Notes under the pieces: generated by a model | The model's database searches: none | Seen by the model: the letters and a program-made list of their open reading frames with translations, nothing else | Told to the model about the DNA's origin: nothing | Source of the DNA: DAOTWP01 sp034435675 | GTDB lineage: Bacteria > Chloroflexota > Anaerolineae > Aggregatilineales > Phototrophicaceae | NCBI GenBank assembly: GCA_034435675.1 | Contig: DAOTWP010000033.1 | Span: 1-35,774 of the forward strand | Reading direction: 5' to 3' | Length of the DNA stretch: 35,774 nt | Made by a program: the position numbers and the translations under genes | Shown here: in pieces, positions 15,371-22,689 of the stretch | Position numbering within the stretch: the stretch's first letter is position 1 | Layout: every line of letters starts with the position of its first letter

Positions 15371-15745
15371 TTAGCTCGCCAGCGCGATCAGCAGCACCAA
15401 CACGGCGACAATAAACAGGGTACCGGCGATGACACCAAAAAGTACCAGCATGCGGTTTTCGCTGGCGGCACGCGAATGACTCATCTGCTGCAGCGCGCTC
15501 TTTGCCGTCTGGTTGTCGGGGTTGACCTTGAGTACACGGTTGAGCCACTGCTTGCGCTCACTGTTGTCTTTTGCCAGTTTCGCCAGCCAGAGCATAGCGC
15601 GTTCGTTGCGTTTGTCTTCTTCCCAGACTCTCAGGAACATCATCCGGGCGCCGTCTTTATTGCCATTGCGCACGGTGTTAATGGCAAATTGCAGCAGTTC
15701 TTCACGATTCAGTTGACCTGTGGTTTCGTTGTTCTGCGCGACCAT
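15371..15745 (-). CDS. Short TPR-like protein with C-terminal membrane anchor
   Basis: From ATG 15745 (GAGGAT seven bases upstream) the product is 124 residues. Residues 15-85 form the same TPR-like module as the two PD40 proteins downstream: LLQFAINTVRNGNKDGARMM, NERAMLWLAKLAKDN and LNRVLKVNPDNQTAKSALQQ. Residues about 98-122 form one membrane helix (LVLFGVIAGTLFIVAVLVLL), and the protein ends there. It is therefore the N-terminal half of the TPR-TM-propeller design without a propeller. The longer open frame (to 15889) lacks a ribosome site and was rejected. It has its own promoter at 15787-15815. It may compete or assemble with the larger paralogues; this is inference from shared sequence only. 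Confidence 0.8.
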   Translation of the reverse strand: MVAQNNETTGQLNREELLQFAINTVRNGNKDGARMMFLRVWEEDKRNERAMLWLAKLAKDNSERKQWLNRVLKVNPDNQTAKSALQQMSHSRAASENRMLVLFGVIAGTLFIVAVLVLLIALAS

Positions 15746-15786
15746 ATCTATCCTCATCAATACCATCACCCCACATTCTAATCTTG

Positions 15787-15815
15787 ATTCTAGACAAAAG
15801 CCTAACAATTGGCAA
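15787..15815 (-). promoter_or_regulatory. Strong promoter of the short TPR-TM gene
   Basis: On the minus strand TTGCCA (15810-15815) and TAGAAT (15787-15792) are separated by exactly 17 bases, each box matching consensus at five of six positions. The leader to ATG 15745 is about 35 bases. Confidence 0.65.
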
Positions 15816-16070
15816 CGTACCCGAAAGTCCTGACACACGTTTTTTACGAGAGTCAAACTATTGCACCCGTAACCATGTGTCACCATCACCCGTGCAGGGG
15901 CGGGTCTGCGTGCATGCCGGCTGTGCTAAACGCGGTCAGTGTACGTAACGGCGCGCCGGATTGGATGTGAAAGTGAGAGTCTTCTCAAGTTAGAAAATCT
16001 ACACCGTCAGGTTGGGCAAGAGCAGGTATTGTAGAGAAATAGCAGCCCGATTGTGCGCGAGACTCAGGCA
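15816..16070. other. Intergenic region between divergent genes
   Basis: No gene is supported here. It holds a partial copy of a hairpin-repeat arm (GTGCAGGGGCGG, about 15894) and AT-rich text (15975-16045) that probably contains the cyclase promoter; no convincing -35/-10 pair was found. Confidence 0.4.
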
Positions 16071-17948
16071 ATGCCGCCCAAACCCCAGCATTATCATCAG
16101 GAATATGACCTGCAAACCCCGCCGGATACCCTGTGGACACTGATTGCCGACACGAACCGTTTCAACGCGGCGATGGGATCGAACGAACCGGCGCGTATGC
16201 CCGACGCTGACCAGCAGAACGCCCGCCTGCGCTTCCGGTTTAAGGCGGGCGGCATGCTGCTGGAATACATCCAACAGCCCTACGAATGGGTGCGCCCGCA
16301 TGTCTACAGCGTCGTGCGTGAGCATCTGCGCGGACCCTACCTGCGCACGGAACTGCGTATGCGGCTGCTGCCCGGCGCGGCGGGCGGCACCCGGCTGGTG
16401 TTCGATGCCACTGTACAGCCGCGTCATCTGGTCGGCGCATGGTTTGCGCGGCTGGGTTATGGCGTGGTCGGCGCAAAACGCACACGGGAAACGGTGCGGC
16501 AGTTTGACACGCTGGCACAGGCGCAAACCCTGCCGGTCGCCGTGATGCCGCCGTTGAAACTGGACGGCGAACGCCACCTGAAACTGGATGCGCTGCGGGC
16601 GCGGCTGCTGGACACCAACGTGGATGCCCGCGCCGCCAACCGGCTGGTTGATCTGGTCGAACAGGGCGACGATATTGTGCTGGAACGTATCCGCCCCTAT
16701 GCGCTGGCGGATGACTGGAATCTGCCGCGCAGTGTGGTGCTGCAAGCCTGCCTGTATGCCACGCGCATCGGGCTGCTGGACCTGCGCTGGGACTTGCTCT
16801 GCCCGCTGTGCCGGGGCGCAAAATACAGCAGCGACCACCTCAGCGGTGTGCAAAAAGTTGTCCACTGTGACACCTGCAAGATTGACTTTGAGATTAACTT
16901 CGAGCGCTCGGTGGAGCTGACTTTTCATCCCAACGCCGCCGTGCGCGAAGTGCGCGCGACAGAATATTGTGTTGCCGGTCCGCAGGTGACGCCGCACATC
17001 GTGGTGCAGCAGCTTTTAGCGCCGGGCGAACAGCGCCAGGTGCAGCCGCTGCTCCAGCCGGGGCGCTACCGCGTGCGGGCGATCAACCTGCGCGGGGGGC
17101 AGTTTCTGCGCGTGGCGGCGGACGGCGCGCCGCAGATGCCCCTGCGCCTGGTGGACGAAGCGTACTGGTCACCGGATGAAACGGTAATTGGCACGACTCC
17201 GACACTCGCGCTGCGCAACGACTCCGGCGCAGAACAGTTATTCGTGCTGGAACATACGGAATGGAGCGATCAGGCGGTTATCGCGGCGGATGTAACCACG
17301 CTGCAAACCTTCCGTGACCTCTTTTCCAGCGAGGCGCTGCGCCCCGGCGAGCAGATTTCTGTCGGCAGCCTGACGATTGTGTTTACCGACCTGCGCGGCA
17401 GCACGCGCCTGTACCGCCAGATTGGTGATGCCCCGGCGTTTGGTGTAGTGATGAATCATTTCGATGTGCTGCGCCGGGCAGTCAGTGAACATCAGGGCAC
17501 ACTGGTCAAAACGATTGGCGACGCGGTGATGGCGGCATTTCGCCGTCCGGAAAACGCAGTGCGCGCCATGCTGCAAGCCCAGCGCGAGCTGCTGACACAG
17601 GCAGGCAGCCATCCGGTGATCCTCAAGACGGGCATCCACATGGGCGCGTGCATTGCCGTCACGCTCAACGAACGGCTGGATTATTTCGGCACGACGGTCA
17701 ACATCGCCGCGCGGCTGGAAGGGCTTTCGCAGGGCAATGACCTGATTCTGTCGCAGGCGGTGGCGGCAGTCCCGGCGGTGGCGGCGCTGCTGACCCAGGA
17801 GCCAGGCGTGCAAACCGAGCCGTTCAGGACGACGCTGAAAGGCTTCGATGAGGATGTGTTCGAGGTGCTGCGTGTGGCGGTCAAGCCGCCCGTTTATCCC
17901 CCGCAGCCGGAGGCATGGAACGAAGCCGCGCAACTGCTGCAAGGGTAG
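16071..17948 (+). CDS. Class III adenylate/guanylate cyclase with SRPBCC-like and Cys-pair N-terminal module
   Basis: The product is 625 residues from ATG 16071 (GTG 16053 would add six). Residues 10-150 resemble an SRPBCC/START-like ligand fold (EYDLQTPPDTLWTLIADTNR, FEWVRPHVYSV-like text, GTRLVFDATVQPR). Around 240-275 two Cys pairs (CPLCRG ... CDTCK) look like a zinc ribbon; this region resembles the DUF5939 cyclase-associated module. The C-terminal cyclase domain (about 430-600) has metal-binding D440 in IVFTDLRGSTRLY and D484 in KTIGDAVMAAF, Lys480 and the Asp of LDYFG, which favour ATP over GTP, and VNIAARLEG for the transition state. All catalytic residues seem present, so it should be an active cytoplasmic enzyme making cAMP. 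The ligand of the N-terminal domain is unknown. Confidence 0.9.
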   Translation: MPPKPQHYHQEYDLQTPPDTLWTLIADTNRFNAAMGSNEPARMPDADQQNARLRFRFKAGGMLLEYIQQPYEWVRPHVYSVVREHLRGPYLRTELRMRLLPGAAGGTRLVFDATVQPRHLVGAWFARLGYGVVGAKRTRETVRQFDTLAQAQTLPVAVMPPLKLDGERHLKLDALRARLLDTNVDARAANRLVDLVEQGDDIVLERIRPYALADDWNLPRSVVLQACLYATRIGLLDLRWDLLCPLCRGAKYSSDHLSGVQKVVHCDTCKIDFEINFERSVELTFHPNAAVREVRATEYCVAGPQVTPHIVVQQLLAPGEQRQVQPLLQPGRYRVRAINLRGGQFLRVAADGAPQMPLRLVDEAYWSPDETVIGTTPTLALRNDSGAEQLFVLEHTEWSDQAVIAADVTTLQTFRDLFSSEALRPGEQISVGSLTIVFTDLRGSTRLYRQIGDAPAFGVVMNHFDVLRRAVSEHQGTLVKTIGDAVMAAFRRPENAVRAMLQAQRELLTQAGSHPVILKTGIHMGACIAVTLNERLDYFGTTVNIAARLEGLSQGNDLILSQAVAAVPAVAALLTQEPGVQTEPFRTTLKGFDEDVFEVLRVAVKPPVYPPQPEAWNEAAQLLQG

Positions 17949-17955
17949 GACACGC

Positions 17956-17968
17956 GGGGCACTGCCCC
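17956..17968 (+). terminator. Small GC hairpin after the cyclase gene
   Basis: GGGGC and GCCCC enclose three bases, eight bases after the cyclase stop codon. There is no U-run, so the call is weak. Confidence 0.25.
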
Positions 17969-18151
17969 AGGCATCGGCACGGCATTACACGGTCAACGAC
18001 GCCGCCGCATTTCACGGCTAAAATAGAAAAGACAGGGCTAACGCAGATTCGTTCGCGGGCAAAGGTTAACCCCTTGTTCGGGGACAAGTCACAGCTCAGC
18101 CGCGTCAGTTCTGGAAGAATACATCTGCCCTACCAACTAAAGGTTTGATCT

Positions 18152-19114
18152 ATGCTGCGGCGATTTTTGCTGTACCTTTCTACCGCGAAATGGGCGCGGG
18201 CAATCATGACCCATTTCTTTCTGGCGCGGCGTGTGGCGCGGCGGTTTGTCGCCGGGGAAACGCTGGACGAAGCGCTGGCAGTGGCGCGGACGCTCAATGC
18301 CAGAGGGCTGCTGGTGACGCTGGATTATCTGGGCGAAAGTGTCGCCCATGCAGCGGACACCGAACACGTCGTCGCGCAGTACCGCGAGACTCTGCGCCGC
18401 ATCCGTGACCAGCAGGTGCAGTCCAGCGTGTCGCTCAAGCTGACGCATCTGGGTTTGGACATCAGCGAGGAGTTGTGTGTCAACAACCTGCGGCACATCC
18501 TCACCGCTGCACAGCAGCACGGCGGCATCCCCGTGACGATTGACATGGAAAGCACGCATTACACGGACACGACGCTGCGCATTTACCGCACCATGCGCCA
18601 CGAATACGGCTTCGACAATGTGGGCACGGTGATTCAGGCGTACCTGTATCGCAGCGCAGACGACATGCGCGCGCTGGCAGCAGAAGGCGCGCATATCCGC
18701 CTGTGCAAGGGCGCGTATCTGGAACCGCCGGATAAAGCGTTCCCTGAAAAAGCCGCTGTGGACCGGAACTTTGTGCAGTTGACACGCGATTTCCTGCTGG
18801 CGGACGGCAGCAGCGCCGGTGGCAGCGCCGGTGGCAGCGCCAGCCCGCCGTACCTGTGCATCGCCACACACGATGAGAAGATGATCACGGCGGCGGAACA
18901 GCTCATCCGTGAGCATCAGGTGCCGGACACACGCCATGAATTCCAGATGCTCTACGGCATTCGCAGCGGTCGTCAGGATGAACTGGCGGCGGCAGGGCAC
19001 AAGATGCGCGTGTATGTGCCCTATGGCGAGGCGTGGTATCCGTATTTTATGCGGCGGCTGGCGGAGCGCCCGGCGAATCTGTGGTTCTTCGCCCGCAGCC
19101 TGTTCAAGCGCTAG
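18152..19114 (+). CDS. Proline dehydrogenase (stand-alone PRODH)
   Basis: The 320-residue protein is the usual length for monofunctional bacterial PRODH, a FAD enzyme that oxidises proline to pyrroline-5-carboxylate at the membrane face. Diagnostic text: LVTLDYLGESV near 55, SLKLTHLGLDIS, VTIDMESTHYTDTTL, QAYLYRSADDM, IRLCKGAYLEP, IATHDEK, and the C-terminal active-site helix YVPYGEAWYPYFMRRLAERP, whose Arg pair binds the proline carboxylate. A ribosome site (AAAGG) precedes ATG 18152. Residues 220-230 are a Gly/Ser/Ala insert coded by 12-bp tandem repeats (18809-18841), in the loop before the IATHD strand. No P5C dehydrogenase is adjacent, so the second catabolic step is coded elsewhere. Confidence 0.95.
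   Translation: MLRRFLLYLSTAKWARAIMTHFFLARRVARRFVAGETLDEALAVARTLNARGLLVTLDYLGESVAHAADTEHVVAQYRETLRRIRDQQVQSSVSLKLTHLGLDISEELCVNNLRHILTAAQQHGGIPVTIDMESTHYTDTTLRIYRTMRHEYGFDNVGTVIQAYLYRSADDMRALAAEGAHIRLCKGAYLEPPDKAFPEKAAVDRNFVQLTRDFLLADGSSAGGSAGGSASPPYLCIATHDEKMITAAEQLIREHQVPDTRHEFQMLYGIRSGRQDELAAAGHKMRVYVPYGEAWYPYFMRRLAERPANLWFFARSLFKR
18809..18841 (+). repeat. 12-bp tandem repeat inside the proline dehydrogenase gene
   Basis: Units AGCAGCGCCGGT, GGCAGCGCCGGT and GGCAGCGCC follow each other in frame and code SAGGSAGGSA. The unit length keeps the reading frame if the copy number changes. Confidence 0.75.
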
Positions 19115-19547
19115 GCGGCGCTGCGAACTGTACCCTTGCCGCGCACCGCAGAGCATGCTTTGCGCGCTGCCTACCCCTGCGCCGGATAATGCCCCGGCTG
19201 TCGCTAAACCTGTGTATCGCTGGCGGGCAGCCGGGCCGGCAGTTCCGTTCGCACGGATGGAAGCGGAAATTGTGGTATACGCGCTGGATGGCTGACGGTG
19301 CAGGAAACCGCGCGGGGTCCAGGAAGATAACCTCGTTCCCCCGCGCAGATGTTGCCGTGAACCGGGTAATGCTGGATCCCTGCCTGCGGCGCGGGTTTGC
19401 CTGCTTGCCCCGCGCTGTTAAATCTCGGTTATATTTGTGAATTTCTCCCCAACTTGCCCGCACAAGCGCAGTTCTTGTAATATAATGTAATGTAGTGTCG
19501 TCATTATTGCGGACTGTGTGCTGTCCGTACCTATCATTCAGCCAGAA
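19115..19547. other. Intergenic region with AT-rich promoter-like end
   Basis: No gene is supported. The last 100 bases turn AT-rich. A perfect TATAAT lies at 19481-19486, and TTGCCC at 19454 is 21 bases before it (or 18 before an overlapping TAATAT). This is the likely promoter zone of the Cache kinase operon, but the -35 box is uncertain. Confidence 0.4.
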
Positions 19548-21422
19548 ATGAGTGTGCTCATGAAAATGAGGTTTGCCGGGATTGTCGTCCTGCTGGTGTT
19601 CATCTGGGGTGTCATTTACCTGCTGCTGCACAACAACAACACGCGCATTAAAGACCAGTACTTCAGTGATCGCGTCGGCGATCTGGACATTGCCTTCACC
19701 GAAACCGTCAACAGCTATAACCTCGTCGCGCAGGTGATTTTCGAGGAAATCGTCAACCAGCCCGAAGTGCTTGAACTCTACAGCCGCGCCGCTGGGGCGT
19801 CCGAGGCAGAACAGGCAAGCATCCGCGCGGAATTGTTCGCGCTGCTGGAGGACGAATACGCCCGCTTGCAGAACCTGAATTTGCGCCAACTGCATTTTCA
19901 CCTGCCGGACAACACCAGTTTCCTGCGCTTTCACCGTCCTGAACTGTTCGGGGATGACCTGACCGACGTGCGCTACTCGGTGCGCATGACAAACGAAACC
20001 CTGCAACCGGTGACCGGCTTTGAAGAAGGGCGCATTTTCAACGGCTTCCGCTATGTCTTCCCGCTGTTCCATGCAGATACGCATATCGGCAGTGTAGAAG
20101 TCAGCGTGTCATTTAACGCCATCCAGCAGGACATGAACCAGTTGTTCCCCGGCGGCGTGACCTTCCTGATGCGCGCGGATGTCGTGGGCGCAACCGTCTT
20201 TGAGTCTGAGCAGGATAACTACATCGTCAGCGACATCAGCGAACAGTATGCCTATGACCGCGGAGTCCTCGAAACCTACAATGACGAGGCGCTGCCGTGG
20301 AGTGTGGTCGAGGCAATCAATGCCAACCTGCCGGACAGCGTCATCACGCAGATGGAGCGCGGCGCGTCGTTTGCCACGCTGGTCAGTACCGACGGCGGCG
20401 ATTATGTTGTCTCGTTCCTGTCGGTGAACAACATTCAGGGCGAACACGTCGCCTATATCGTCTCTTACCGGCAGGACACCTTCATCAGCGGCAACCGGCT
20501 CAATTTCCTGCTGCTGGTCAGCGCCATTACCTTCAGCATGATCGGGCTGGGGTTGTTCTGGTGGACGCGCGAACGCAGCAAGACGATTATCGTGCAGCAG
20601 CGTGACACACTGGCGCAAAGGACCACCGATCTGACGCGCGCCAACGAGTCGCTGACGGTTGCCAAACGCGAAGCCGAAGCAGCAAACCAGCTCAAGAGCC
20701 AGTTTCTGGCGAACATGTCGCACGAACTGCGCACACCGCTGAACGCCATTATCGGCTACACCCAGATTCAGCTTTCCGGCATGGTCGGGCAGCTTCCCGA
20801 ACGCGCGAAGGCATTTCAGGATCGCACGCTGCTCAACGCCAAAGACCTGCTGCGGCTGATTAACGACCTGCTCGATGTTTCCAAAATCGAAGCCGGGCGC
20901 ATGGAACTGCTGCCCAAGCCGTTCAACCTGCGCACGCTGCTGCGCGAACTAGACGAACAGAACCGCGTGCTGGCAGAACAGAAGGGCATCACCTTCACAG
21001 TGAGCATGGACGAGCGTCTGCCTCAAACGATTGTCGGCGACCAGACGCGCCTGAAGCAGATCTTCACCAATCTGGTTTCCAACGCGATCAAGTTCACCCG
21101 CGAAGGTGGTGTGACGCTGCACGCTGAAACTGCCGGGTCGGAAGTCTGGCGCATCAGCGTGAAAGACAGCGGCATCGGCATCCCCGCGCACCTGCACGAT
21201 GTGATCTTCGACGAGTTCCGGCAGGTGAACGACGATCAGGGCAGCCAGCACGGGGGCACCGGGCTGGGGCTAGCCATCACACGGCGGCTGGTGGTCATGA
21301 TGGGCGGCAGCATTAACCTCAAAAGCGAGGTCGGCAAAGGGAGTGAGTTTATCATCACGCTGCCGCTGACGATTGAGGCGGAAAGCATACCTGCACCAAC
21401 AGAGGAGGTTGTACATGTCTGA
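19548..21422 (+). CDS. Cache-type membrane sensor histidine kinase
   Basis: The product is 624 residues from ATG 19548 (ATG 19560 and GTG 19518 are alternatives). A first membrane helix (FAGIVVLLVFIWGVIYLLL) is followed by an extracytoplasmic sensor of about 300 residues whose text (LRQLHFHLPDNTSFLRFHRP, FNGFRYVFPLFHADTHIGSV) matches double-Cache-like ligand-binding domains. A second helix (FLLLVSAITFSMIGLGLFWW) leads to a coiled coil, then HisKA with H392 in FLANMSHELRTPLNAIIGYT. HATPase_c follows, with QIFTNLVSNAIKF, KDSGIGIP and GTGLGLAITRRLV. It lacks its own receiver; three receiver genes follow with overlapping ends, so it should start a phosphorelay or a branched output. The ligand is not known; Cache domains often bind amino acids or carboxylates. 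Confidence 0.92.
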   Translation: MSVLMKMRFAGIVVLLVFIWGVIYLLLHNNNTRIKDQYFSDRVGDLDIAFTETVNSYNLVAQVIFEEIVNQPEVLELYSRAAGASEAEQASIRAELFALLEDEYARLQNLNLRQLHFHLPDNTSFLRFHRPELFGDDLTDVRYSVRMTNETLQPVTGFEEGRIFNGFRYVFPLFHADTHIGSVEVSVSFNAIQQDMNQLFPGGVTFLMRADVVGATVFESEQDNYIVSDISEQYAYDRGVLETYNDEALPWSVVEAINANLPDSVITQMERGASFATLVSTDGGDYVVSFLSVNNIQGEHVAYIVSYRQDTFISGNRLNFLLLVSAITFSMIGLGLFWWTRERSKTIIVQQRDTLAQRTTDLTRANESLTVAKREAEAANQLKSQFLANMSHELRTPLNAIIGYTQIQLSGMVGQLPERAKAFQDRTLLNAKDLLRLINDLLDVSKIEAGRMELLPKPFNLRTLLRELDEQNRVLAEQKGITFTVSMDERLPQTIVGDQTRLKQIFTNLVSNAIKFTREGGVTLHAETAGSEVWRISVKDSGIGIPAHLHDVIFDEFRQVNDDQGSQHGGTGLGLAITRRLVVMMGGSINLKSEVGKGSEFIITLPLTIEAESIPAPTEEVVHV

Positions 21423-21828
21423 TACACCTATCGGGACCAACTGGACCATTCTGATTGTGGATGACCAGCCGGATAACATCGCCGTTGCCCAGACCGTGCT
21501 GGAATATCATGGGGCGAACGTCCATGTTGCGCGCAACGGGGAGGCGGGGCTGGCGCTGCTGGATCAGATTCGCCCCACCGCCATTCTGCTGGATTTATCG
21601 ATGCCCGTGATGGACGGCTGGGAGATGTTCCGGCGCATGCGGGGGCGCAGCGACCTGCACCATGTCCCGATTCTGGCGGTGACGGCGCACGCGATGGACG
21701 GCGACCGCGCGCGTGTGCTGGAAGACGGTTTTGATGATTACATCGCCAAACCCTACGACATTCATGTGCTGTCCGCCCGTATTCAGGCAGCGCTGGAGAA
21801 CAGGAATATGATCAGCTATGAGCAATAG
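21415..21828 (+). CDS. Single-domain response regulator, first of three
   Basis: From ATG 21415 the product is 137 residues. A strong ribosome site (AGGAGGT) lies seven bases upstream inside the kinase gene, and the two genes overlap by eight bases. Residues 10-130 form a receiver: acidic pair in ILIVDDQPDN, D60 in AILLDLSMPVMDGWEMF, Thr in LAVTAHAM, Lys in YIAKPYDIH. No output domain is present. The pattern SMPVMDGWEM and KPYD resembles receivers of the CheY/DivK type that relay phosphate or bind protein partners. Confidence 0.92.
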   Translation: MSDTPIGTNWTILIVDDQPDNIAVAQTVLEYHGANVHVARNGEAGLALLDQIRPTAILLDLSMPVMDGWEMFRRMRGRSDLHHVPILAVTAHAMDGDRARVLEDGFDDYIAKPYDIHVLSARIQAALENRNMISYEQ

Positions 21829-22192
21829 AGTCTGGAAAGTCGTCGTCGTTGACGATACGTTTGACGACCTGCAAATCATGGCGACAACGCTGGAATACTA
21901 CGCCATCGAAGTCTACGCCGCGAGCAGCGTGCACGAGTGTTTTGCGCTGATTGAGCAGATTATGCCCGATCTGGTCATTACCGATCTGGCGATGCCCGAC
22001 GCGGACGGCTGGGCGGTGCTCAACGCGGTGCGCAGCAACCCGCAAACGGCGCAGACGCGCGTAGTCGCCGTGACGGCATATCATTCGGCAAAACTGGCGG
22101 ACGAAGTGCTGCGCGGCGGCTTTGACAGCTACTGCCCCAAACCGATTAACCCGCAGGACTTTATTGAGCATCTGGGAAGGGTCATGCAGTGA
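21818..22192 (+). CDS. Single-domain response regulator, second of three
   Basis: The 124-residue product overlaps the previous gene by eleven bases. It has the acidic pair in VVVVDDTFDD, D56 in LVITDLAMPDADGWAVL, Thr in VAVTAYHS and Lys in YCPKPINPQDF, so it should be phosphorylated normally. No DNA-binding or enzymatic output is attached. Sequence similarity to the first receiver is clear (same DGW turn), which suggests local duplication followed by divergence. Confidence 0.92.
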   Translation: MSNRVWKVVVVDDTFDDLQIMATTLEYYAIEVYAASSVHECFALIEQIMPDLVITDLAMPDADGWAVLNAVRSNPQTAQTRVVAVTAYHSAKLADEVLRGGFDSYCPKPINPQDFIEHLGRVMQ

Positions 22193-22575
22193 TCATGACA
22201 GCCATTGACACGAAACTGGTCTGCATTGCCGAGGATAACCCGGACCTGCAAAACATTTTCGGAATGGTCTTTGAACACGCTGCCTTTCGGTCAGTGTCGG
22301 TCAGCGACGGGCGGCAGGCGCTCGCCTGTATCCAGCAGGATGCCCCCGATCTGCTGGTGCTGGATGTCAACATGCCCTTTGTCTCCGGGCTGGAGGTGCT
22401 GCGCCGCGTGCGCGAGAACCCGCAGACAGCGCACATGCAGGTGATCGTTGTTACCGGCAACACCCAGGCACTGACCACGCCCGAAGCCGAACTGGCGGAT
22501 CTGGTGCTGATCAAGCCGGTAGACGTTTTTGAGCTGCGCATGTTCGTGGAGCGTTTCCTGAACATCCACAGGTGA
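22189..22575 (+). CDS. Single-domain response regulator, third of three
   Basis: The product is 128 residues from GTG 22189, whose GTGA overlaps the previous stop; ATG 22195 is an alternative. The acidic pair is CIAEDNPDL, the phospho-acceptor lies in LLVLDVNMPFVSGLEVL (D59 from the GTG), the Thr in VIVVTGNTQ and the Lys in LVLIKPVDV. The stretch between the switch Thr and the Lys is shorter and more hydrophobic than in the other two, so its partner surface is likely different. The gene closes the kinase operon; a hairpin at 22640-22667 follows. Confidence 0.9.
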   Translation: MIMTAIDTKLVCIAEDNPDLQNIFGMVFEHAAFRSVSVSDGRQALACIQQDAPDLLVLDVNMPFVSGLEVLRRVRENPQTAHMQVIVVTGNTQALTTPEAELADLVLIKPVDVFELRMFVERFLNIHR

Positions 22576-22639
22576 CACTGTCGCTGCATGGGGGGTGAGC
22601 CTCAAGGCGGTGTCCAGATATTCGGAGTTTATGCGCAGC

Positions 22640-22667
22640 GGTGGGGCGAAGCATGCTTCACCCCAAC
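22640..22667. terminator. Bidirectional hairpin between convergent genes
   Basis: GGTGGGGCGAAGC pairs with GCTTCACCCCAAC around a central GAAGCATGCTTC palindrome, with two mismatches. It lies between the receiver operon (plus) and the phosphodiesterase gene (minus), so it can end both transcripts. The GGGGCGAA/TTCRCCCC pattern resembles the hairpin at 11597. Confidence 0.6.
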
Positions 22668-22689
22668 CCCGGCACCAGGTTTCCCGGCG

